The notes under the pieces are model-generated. The model saw only the letters and a program-made list of their open reading frames with translations, was not told the origin of the DNA and made no database searches. Source: Mytilus galloprovincialis (Eukaryota; Mollusca; Bivalvia; Mytilida; Mytilidae). From it: a stretch of 64,000 bases of DNA. The position numbers and the translations under genes are program-made. Shown piece by piece: positions 57,299 through 64,000 of this stretch; position 1 is the first letter of the stretch; every line of letters starts with the position of its first letter. The stretch covers positions 95,065,743 through 95,129,742 of the forward strand of contig NC_134839.1 of the NCBI RefSeq assembly GCF_965363235.1. The letters run 5' to 3'.

Positions 57299-57704
57299 CA
57301 GGTTGGGAGCAACTCTCCCTCAGACAAGGGGTTATTTTACTGATGTAGAAATGAAATAGAAATACCAAGAATTTGTATATTGCTACTAAAAAAACTAAAA
57401 GAGGGTTCCACTTGTTTTGAATACTATTGAACTGTTAAAGTAAATATGTTAACATGGTAAAAGTCCAGGAATATTAAAAAATTCTTGGAGACATGTTTTG
57501 ACCATTTACTACCAGATAGATATATAGTTCTTTGGAAAAATATGAGCCCTTTTGTACTAAAAAGTGTTTTTTTTTTACAAGAAAAGATATTATATTAAAC
57601 TTATATCAGGGACTTTCTATACTTACTTAGTATAGAAAGTCCCTGCTTAAACTGACACCTCATAAAAGGGATATTTATAAAATTAAGGGGTTGTTCCCAA
57701 ACTG
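57299..57704. mobile_element. CAGGTTGGGA family element, copy B
   Basis: The 406-bp insertion begins CAGGTTGGGAGCAAC and ends GTTCCCAAACTG. It is flanked by ATTAT on both sides (57294-57298 and 57705-57709) inside an R1 repeat, so its boundaries and a 5-bp target duplication can be read directly. It is homologous in reverse to copy A at 40084-40478. It contains a perfect 17-bp hairpin at 57607-57645. It has no coding capacity; the superfamily is not assigned. Confidence 0.68.
57607..57645. repeat. perfect 17-bp inverted repeat
   Basis: CAGGGACTTTCTATACT, the spacer TACTT, then the exact complement AGTATAGAAAGTCCCTG. It lies within copy B of the CAGGTTGGGA family. Confidence 0.85.
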
Positions 57705-58039
57705 ATTATGACTTGGATGGAAAATTGTCTCATTGTCAGTCACACATACATAGACCAGATTTAACTATTCAGTTATTTCTTGGTGAACAGGGAAAAATTA
57801 CTTCATAAGTTAAAGAAAAGTCAAAGTACAAGTGATAATCAAGTTTTAATAAATGTCAAAACCTACTATTTTATGTTTACGAAAAAAAAAATAATCGCTC
57901 GACTTAAATTTTCAAGCTTCGCCTCACAAAATTGCAAATTAAATATTTTTTTATTAAAATTTTCAAATCGCTCGCTCGCCCCAAATTTTGGAGTCCAAAA
58001 ATCCGTAGAACAAGACATTAATTTGGTGTGGCCTTATAG

Positions 58040-58615
58040 CAATTTATCCATCAATTGATTTTTTTAGAATTTTTCTTTTTGAATTTTACATTTTATAAAA
58101 AATACCATGCGTTTAAAGTAATAACGGTCATGTTGGTTTGATGTCTTAAAAGGAATGCATTTCAAAATAATTATAAGGAGCAAATTGTTGGCAATATTGA
58201 AACAGCTTAGATGTTCAAAAGATAGGCCAAAGATGTCGCTAATGACAAAAGCTTATAACGGTATTCATTTGGAACATATTATTATTATGTTCTAGTTTTA
58301 GTACACAAGGTATACATTGATATTGTTCATTTTAAAAAATTTGTAGAATCCTGCCGTTTTTCGTTTCACAGATAAAATATCATATCTCAAAAACAGCCCA
58401 ATCCAAAATAAAAATCACCAAATAAGACCCTCATATTTAATGGATTGCAATGTCTTAATGACATGTCGTTTATCAGATCAATGTTTTATAACTTTTAGGG
58501 TATTTCTCAGATCAATGTTTTATAACTTTAAGGGTATTTCTCATAAGCACTTATTATAAGTTTTTTTTAACAAAAGCCAATATCTAAGTTTACACCTCAC
58601 AAGATATAAAATAAC
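58040..58615. other. no gene recognised; short tandem duplication near 58480-58550
   Basis: CAGATCAATGTTTTATAACT plus TT-AGGGTATTTCTCA occurs twice, about 33 bases apart. The rest is AT-rich. Confidence 0.4.
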
Positions 58616-58619
58616 TCAC

Positions 58620-58679
58620 CTGACTTGCTTGTACGTTCCATATAAACAGGCATAACGTTAGAAGCATGACGAAATGCAT
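58620..58679 (-). CDS. signal-peptide exon B (duplicate of exon A)
   Basis: The ATG at 58677-58679 starts 20 codons, MHFVMLLTLCLFIWN then VQASQ, followed by the donor GTGAGT (58619-58614), phase 0. The donor is closer to consensus than that of exon A. No body exon was found between here and exon A, so it is either an alternative first exon of copy 2 or the leftover of a partial gene duplication. The upstream region has CATAAATAG and CATAAAATA as possible TATA elements on the minus strand. Confidence 0.62.
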
Positions 58680-59114
58680 AGTTCCCCGTCAAAGTATTGG
58701 TATGACAAGTCCGTGGAAGATTCTATTTATGTGGAATAAAGGTCCCTTGTTACAATACTTCAATGACTGCTGTCGTATTTTATGCAAGCATCCCGACGGA
58801 ATTATTGATTGGCACTGCTATTGTTTTAACTGTATCAAAAACAATATCTTCTATATTTACATATAACTCATTACGAATCCGGTACATGTATTTATCTATT
58901 ACTTAAGAGATATGTAATGTTTATGGAGGCGGTATTGCAATACTACACAAATTACTGGAAAACATAGAAAATACAGATAAGGTTAATCAATTCACATGTA
59001 AATGTAGTTACGGTTGTTTTTCATTGTTTGTATCTTTCATAAATAATACACGATTGCCTTTGCGTATATATTCTAGTCACTGACGTTGTTTGTCATCTCA
59101 ATAACGTATTATAG

Positions 59115-59575
59115 TGTTCCTTTGTTTGTTTGTATGCCTATTGCTTTTACTGTTTAGTCTGTTCTTATGGTGGTATTCATTGTACTTGGCTCTGTATTTA
59201 TACATCCCGTCATTGTGTTATTGTTCTATGATATTCTTTGGTTTTTTTTTTATTTTTGCTAATATGCTTTTTCTGTATGCCTTTTTTTGTGTTTCTTGGT
59301 TATATATGACGTGACTCTGTAATTATACACCCCGTCATTATTTTATTGTTCTATAATAAATTCTGTATTCTTGTCTTTTGTTTTTGGTAATGACATTTGT
59401 CTGTGTGCCTTTTTGTTGTTTCTTTCCTGTATGTGACGTGGATCTGTACTTTTTATAGTGATTAAGACAGTAACACAACGTTGACTGCTGTATCCTATTT
59501 TTAACATTTTTACCTATATTGTGTGTTTTTTTTAAGTTTGCACATTGTTGTCAATGAAATGGAATTTTATACGAC
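59115..59575 (-). repeat. R2-related repeat with about 125-bp internal units
   Basis: CTGTATTTATACATCCCGTC (59191) and CTGTAATTATACACCCCGTC (59317) head units about 125 bases apart, and a third partial unit starts near 59441. The segment then continues as at 56280-56400 (ACACAACGTTGACTGCTG, AATGGAATTTTATACGACTG). Confidence 0.55.
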
Positions 59576-60640
59576 TGCCAGTCTTAGAAAAGAGAGACGA
59601 AAGATACCAGAGAGATAGTCAAACTCATAGATTGAAAATAAACTGACAACGCCATAGCTAAACATAAAAAGACAGACAGACAAATAATAGTACAGAATAC
59701 AAAACAAAGAAAACCAAAGACTAAGCAACACAAATCCCACAAAAAACTGGGGTGATCTTAGGTGCTCCGGAAGGATATGCAGATCCTGCTCCTCATGTGG
59801 AACCCGTCGTTTTGCTATTGTTATTACAAATCCGGTCAAAAGTCTAATACAGTAGGTAACAATGGTTTCAATGGAAGGGTATTGTAGTTACGACATAAGG
59901 AACATATCCGATATCATCTGTGAAACGGTTATTCCATAACGGTCAACTAACTTATGAAAGCTTCCGTAAAATTTACGAATGGGTGATTTCAACTTCACCA
60001 TTTAGAATTCTTAGTTTAAAAGCTTCCTTTTGGAAAGCTGAAATCATCTCTTTTGTCGTAAAGTTTTGTTTTCAACCGACCCTCATTGTCAATTTCTAGA
60101 TGTAAGTCAAGATATGAGACCGACTTAACTGTATCTGTAATATCCTTTATCTCTAGTTCGATGGGATAGATGCGTTCAACATAGTCACCAAATTTTGGAT
60201 TATTTAGCGAAAGAAAATCGTCTATATATCGGAAAGAAGAGTTGAAGGATATTCCTAACTTCTTATCTTTCTTCCTAAGAAGTTCCTGAATGAAGTCAGC
60301 CTCATAATAATAAATAAACAAGTCGGCAAGAAGAGTGGCACAATTTGTTCCCATTGGAATGCCGACAGTCTGTTGAAAAACACTCTTTCAATTTGTCTTT
60401 TAGTTTAGAATGTGGAATACTTGTGTAAAGTGTAGAAAAGTTAAATTAATGTTTAATACTATTACAAGATGAAATAGAGTTAGATTGTATGTACTCTAAA
60501 AGATCTTTGGAATTTTTTTAAGTATCCACATCTGATTCACGCCACCTCTAGAATAGGCAGTTTCGCAATAACTCTGAAGCCCGTCTTTGATTGCTAATAA
60601 AATAGATGTTGATAATTAAGAAAGAGGTTTCGTGAACATA
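59576..60640 (-). mobile_element. Penelope-like retroelement, partial reverse transcriptase and 3' tail
   Basis: On the minus strand a frame from about 60365 to 60016 reads GIPMGTNCATLLADLFIY, YYEADFIQELLRKKDKK, SFRYIDDFLSLNNPKFGD and SVSYLDLHLEIDNEGRL, ending KLYDKRDDFSFPKG. FRYIDD is the RT active-site box. Upstream remnants (IKDGLQSYCETAYSRGG, VNQMWILKKF) occur near 60520-60600. Downstream comes the non-coding tail shared with 45886-46310 and 54060-54400. The Penelope-like assignment rests on the overall motif style and is not certain. The copy is incomplete. Confidence 0.68.
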
Positions 60641-60711
60641 ATCTATGTTTTCAATCATAATAATGTGAAATTAAAATTAAGGAGTACATATAAAATGATG
60701 TTTGAATCTAT

Positions 60712-60717
60712 TTTATT
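60712..60717 (-). terminator. polyadenylation signal of copy 3
   Basis: AATAAA on the minus strand, about 80 bases past the stop at 60794-60796. Confidence 0.6.
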
Positions 60718-60793
60718 GAACAAACAACAAAATGTGACGTATTTCTAATTTACGCCTATGATCCATTTGATCATCCGTTTAGTTCCGTCTTTA

Positions 60794-60804
60794 TTAAAAT
60801 TCTT
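60794..60804 (-). CDS. secreted EF-hand protein, copy 3, exon 3 (last three residues)
   Basis: The acceptor CTTTTTCAG (AG at 60805-60806) and phase-1 joining create GAA from G plus AA. That glutamate is exactly position 12 of the EF-hand loop DTNKNGAIDGDE. GAA, TTT and a TAA stop follow. Only eleven coding bases are needed to complete the loop, which strongly supports this tiny exon. Confidence 0.72.
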
Positions 60805-61262
60805 CTGAAAAAGAAAATTATATGTCAATTGCACTATGTTGTATAATCATTTTCAAAGGCAATGTTGAGTAGTTATACATTGTCAGGTTATTCGGCGCCA
60901 AATCATCACTTTATATCATTAAACGTAATGGGTTATGGTAACACAAATGATAGACACAAAATTAATGACGAAAACGGCATTGAAAAGCAGAAACAAGATA
61001 AAATTGCCTTTGTATTTTAATGTTCCGAAATAGCCGTGTTCTATTGTTTCCATGTACCGCATACTGGGACAATTATTAATCCTAAAAGCCTTTAAACGAA
61101 AAAAATATCTTATTAAGTAAAAAGTTTTGAGCACTTGTTTCAGAAATAGTTCAATCATTTACTCGGGCTTTTTGTAACAGATTTCGAAAATATAGATCTC
61201 TTTATTTATTGACTTTTGGAAGTAAGATTCCAAATTAACTATATATCAGTTGTTTAACCTAC

Positions 61263-61446
61263 CATCACCATCGATAGCTCCGTTTTTATTTGTATCATTT
61301 TCTAAGAGTGTCTTGTCAGCCATGTTTTCTGCATCTTTTTGTGAATTACCAGAATCCCAGTACAGACATACCATTTCTTCTCTGGTTAATGTACTATCAT
61401 CTATTTTAGGACTCTGAATCAATTGGTCACATTCTTCGCTTATTTC
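61263..61446 (-). CDS. secreted EF-hand protein, copy 3, body exon
   Basis: The acceptor TTTTTTGTAG (AG at 61447-61448) opens phase 0; the donor GTAGGT (61262-61257) closes in phase 1 after 184 bases. It encodes EISEECDQLIQSPKI, DDSTLTREEMVCLYWD and SGNSQKDAENMADKT, then LLENDTNKNGAIDGD. C-x20-C-L-Y-W matches copies 1 and 2. The first loop is degenerate; the second, completed by exon 3, has D, N, N, G, I and E at positions 1, 3, 5, 6, 8 and 12 and should bind calcium. Joined with 62553-62633 and 60794-60804 the protein has 91 residues: signal peptide, two-EF-hand domain, no tail. It is probably secreted or in the secretory lumen; the function is unknown. Confidence 0.82.
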
Positions 61447-61669
61447 CTACAAAAAAGGTCAATTTCAAATACTGAACACGACTTATATAAACTCGGGATG
61501 AATAAGACACACAACCCGTTTGTTTTGCAGGTGAAGTTGAAATTATGCTCAAAATTCGATAACGTCTCTTTTCAATATAATCATAAAAATATAGATTTTA
61601 TCACTGCAACAAGTGTGTTACGATATTTCGCTACTCGCGACGGTACAATTTTATTATTTTAAGCGCGAA

Positions 61670-62545
61670 GCTTGCTGAGCTTTTTAAATGGTATTTTAAT
61701 TTAACTGTTGAGAGTTGAGTGCTATCATATACACGAGTTATAGTGGTGGTATCTGTTTCTCGTTATGTTTTTTTTTATCCTTTGTCAAAGATTTGCAAAG
61801 AATTGTGTTCTTCATACGTGACGTCATCGGGCATAGTCGACTTTTTTCGGGACGTCACAATAGGAAATTTGGAAGAAATCAAGAAAAATTTAACGTCATA
61901 ATTAAATTTCGACCAATCAATTGCTGAGAAGAGTGTATCATTAGTGAGGAATTAAAGTGTTCATGTTGTAAAACCTAGTTTACAACTACTAATTATCTTA
62001 CCAAGGGTCTACATGATTAGTAAATGGCTCTGGGAATGATCAAATGATTTTGTTGTATTTATGCCAGTGTTATATTGTTGTCTACCTTTGGTGTAGATCA
62101 ACATCGGTTATTTAAGTGTTTTATAAGAAAAACTATTAGTTGTAGAGATTATATGTTTTATTTTACAAAGAATGTTTTGAATGTGAGCAACATAGTCATT
62201 ACACTTTGAATTATTCTTTGAGGGATAACTACTTTAAAGCTGAGCGTCATAATGTTAGCCTATTTTCACTTGTCTTTAGAATCCATTGGGTATTCAATTA
62301 ATGCTAGGACTACAAGGCTTGTCTTGCACATGGATACACTGAAATATTTCATTTTGAATATATTTCCCGAATGTTTTACATTACCACGAGATGTCTGTAG
62401 GTTCAGAACACTCGCAAACATCAACGTAGTTCATGTTTATTTGTAAAAAAACAAATATTTAATCATCCGCTTCAAGGTTCAAAATGTCTACATTCATTGT
62501 GTTTTTATATCTATTGAAAACCCCAATTGAAATAATTGTAAATAA
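61670..62545. other. first intron of copy 3; no other gene recognised
   Basis: The stretch around 61800-61860 has a TGACGTCA palindrome (61819-61826) and a second GACGTCAC, but these lie in the intron and are not assigned. Plus-strand frames at 61715-61927 are not convincing. Confidence 0.4.
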
Positions 62546-62552
62546 TGCTTAC

Positions 62553-62633
62553 TGTGTCTCTTAAACTATTTCTTCTATGAATTCCCAACACTATTGTGGT
62601 ATATACCAATAAAACTGCTAGTCTAATAAACAT
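62553..62633 (-). CDS. secreted EF-hand protein, copy 3, signal-peptide exon
   Basis: The ATG at 62631-62633 lies about 43 bases after a TATA box. Twenty-seven codons, MFIRLAVLLVYTTIVLG then IHRRNSLRDT, give a signal peptide and a short basic stretch. The donor GTAAGC (62552-62547) leaves phase 0. Unlike copy 1, no intron is needed in the 5' leader. Confidence 0.78.
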
Positions 62634-62675
62634 GATTTCTGTTCCAAAATATGAAAGAATATTTAAACACAATGG

Positions 62676-62683
62676 TTATATAG
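62676..62683 (-). promoter_or_regulatory. TATA box of copy 3
   Basis: CTATATAA on the minus strand, placing the transcription start near 62650, a short distance before the ATG. Confidence 0.5.
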
Positions 62684-62689
62684 CTGAAA

Positions 62690-63165
62690 AATTGAAATAT
62701 TATTGAGAATTTTATTAAAAAAACTCTTGGAATAATGAAACTGGAAGAAGACTGAACGTAAGTCCCTTGTCTATACTAAATAGTATTGTAAAAAATACTA
62801 TGATGTCAAAGTTATGGCTATACTTCAGTGTTTTCGTAAAATATTATTGAACTACTGTCTCATGACTCGATTATTTACTTTCTGCCATTTACTATTAAAC
62901 AGAATTTGTTAGCTGTGCATCCAAATTTTACAAACTATATTCTGTACTCAGTTCTCAACGGATTTTTTTTTATTAATTATGTATGAAAACTCCTGTAGCA
63001 TAACAAAGGTCGAATCATTACAAAGTATAAAGAAGCAAGTGTTTGTACATATAAAATCTATATTTCAAACATACTGTGAATAGGTACGTTATAATTAAAA
63101 ATACAAAATACCGGCAACAGTAGCAACGGTGTACAAAACTAATAAAACGATTGAGAAAAAACAAA
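62690..63165. other. no gene recognised
   Basis: AT-rich sequence upstream of copy 3; no conserved element identified apart from the TATA box. Confidence 0.4.
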
Positions 63166-63169
63166 TCCG

Positions 63170-63365
63170 GGTTCTAAACCAAAACCGAGGGAACATATCA
63201 ACCATAAGAGGAACACATCGAAACAACAGGAACACCGAAGTGCAACAACAACAAACGCCAACACACATAGAAACAAACTATTTAAAAAAAAACTGCCATA
63301 TGCCTGACTGGGTACACGACATTTTAAGTAATAAATGTTGGTTGAGCCTGATTTAAACCTCCCGT
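63170..63365 (+). repeat. dispersed repeat R2 variant
   Basis: AACCGAGGGAACATATCAAC, GAACACCGAAGTGCAACAAC, ACGCCAACACACATAG and CTGCCATATGCCTGACTGG follow the R2 order. The open frame is a by-product. Confidence 0.6.
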
Positions 63366-63424
63366 AAAAATGTCAAAAACACTTTTGTTTTTATACTTGA
63401 CACTTACGAGTGGATTTCTTTTTA

Positions 63425-63745
63425 TTCGAACCCCACTGATGAATCTTATGAAGACGAAATGCACTCTGACGTCTATAAAATCATACGCTTGAATGCACTC
63501 TGGCGTCTATAAAATCATACGCGTAAATGCACTCTGGCGTCTATAAAATCATGATGAATCTTATGAAGACGAAATGTACTCTGACATCTATAAAATCATA
63601 CGCTTGGTCGAACCCCACTGATGAATTTTATGAAAACAAAATGCACTCTGACATCTATAAAATCATACGCTTGGTCGAACCCCACTGATGAATCTTATGA
63701 AATTGAAACCCACTCTGACATCAATAAAATCATACGCTTGATATC
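63425..63745 (+). repeat. irregular tandem repeat derived from R4
   Basis: AATGCACTCTGACGTCTATA, AAATCATACGCTTG and CGAACCCCACTGATGAATCT recur in units of about 68 bases, some with the CGAACCCC part deleted (about 38 bases). The AAAATCATACGC core occurs about five times. It resembles the R4 phrase GATGAGTCTTATGTAGACGA expanded locally. Confidence 0.7.
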
Positions 63746-64000
63746 ATCGATTATTTTTTATGTCAGATTTATCCCCGTAAATTTTCGTAACTTCGTCACT
63801 TTTAGAGGTCTTTGTGAAAATATCAGTTTCTGCACGAGAGTTAACAATGAATTTCCTCTGAAAATAAAATTTAATATATTATTAAGAATTGGGGCAAACA
63901 AACTATAATCACACATTATCTTAATTTCTTTCTATATCAAGATTTCAATTCAGTTCACATTAGAATTTCTTTAGTTTTAGTTTATTTTGAAAAATAAAGG
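63746..64000. other. no gene recognised
   Basis: AT-rich end of the window. Confidence 0.4.

Larger units (their letters stand above)
57180..57780 (-). repeat. R1 repeat, reversed, split by an insertion
   Basis: Left half: GGCTGTACTTTGACCTGTG up to 57298. Right half from 57705: GATTATGACTTGGATGG, AAAATTGTCTCATTG and TCAGTCACACATACATAG. Together they form one R1 copy, as in 45085-45215 reversed. Confidence 0.58.
56592..58036. mobile_element. TIR element with TAAGGCCACACCAA ends, filled by later insertions
   Basis: The left end TAAGGCCACACCAATTTAAT plus TCCTTGTTC (56592-56620) is complementary to the right end GAACAAGACATTAATTTGG plus TGTGGCCTTA (58008-58036). The inner arms are T-rich and carry CCCGC or CGCTCGC words. 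Its middle is occupied by a reversed R1 repeat (57180-57780), itself split by the element at 57299-57704. No transposase is visible. Confidence 0.6.

Noticed and set aside
56949-57368. 139-codon minus-strand frame
   Set aside because: It spans the junction between an R1 repeat and the CAGGTTGGGA element and so is composite.
61815-61850. TGACGTCA palindromes as a CRE promoter element
   Set aside because: They lie in an intron of copy 3 far from its TATA box, and single 8-base matches are weak evidence.

Overview
The window looks like nuclear DNA of a marine bivalve, most probably a mussel of the genus Mytilus or a close relative. The base composition is AT-rich, the few genes have short exons and long introns, and many dispersed repeats match families I remember from mussel genomic sequence. 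The species call rests on recall and no search was run. No bacterial operon, rRNA or intact tRNA gene was seen.

Two host gene loci are well supported, both on the minus strand. At 14.5-16.5 kb lies a compact gene for a 93-residue secreted methionine-rich peptide: TATA box, non-coding first exon, two coding exons, an NAGNAG acceptor and a polyadenylation signal. At 41.7-62.7 kb lies a cluster of small secreted proteins that have one sequence plan: a signal-peptide exon ending in phase 0, then a body exon with C-x20-C-[ML]-Y-W and EF-hand character. The copy at 60.8-62.7 kb is complete (91 residues, three coding exons, TATA box, polyA signal). The copy at 41.7-44.0 kb keeps its second EF-hand only as an out-of-frame remnant. 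The copy at 50.6 kb has one body exon downstream of two near-identical signal-peptide exons (55.4 and 58.7 kb). Weaker single exons are offered at 0.1, 0.6, 36.9, 45.3 and 51.1 kb.

The rest is mostly mobile and repetitive DNA. By region: 1.5-2.4 kb, hAT-like element; 4.9 kb, short GGCGGATCC inverted-repeat element; 7.1-8.9 kb, decayed LINE; 8.9-9.7 kb, palindromic non-autonomous element; 12.7-13.5 kb, shortened Tc1/mariner relative; 19.8-21.1 kb, fold-back-like element carrying a 5'-truncated LINE; 30.7-35.3 kb, a 4.6 kb fold-back-like element whose inverted ends are arrays of a 30-bp repeat; 40.1 and 57.3 kb, two members of a CAGGTTGGGA family; 42.6 kb, near-perfect palindrome; 47.2-47.5 kb, 63-bp minisatellite; 48.6-49.9 kb, Tc1-like transposon; 50-60 kb, Penelope-like reverse transcriptase pieces; 56.6-58.0 kb, a nest of three inserted elements. 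Five dispersed families, called R1-R5 here, recur throughout.

The most notable points are the secreted EF-hand cluster, with different degrees of EF-hand loss and a possible choice between two signal-peptide exons, and the two elements whose inverted ends are built from tandem repeats.
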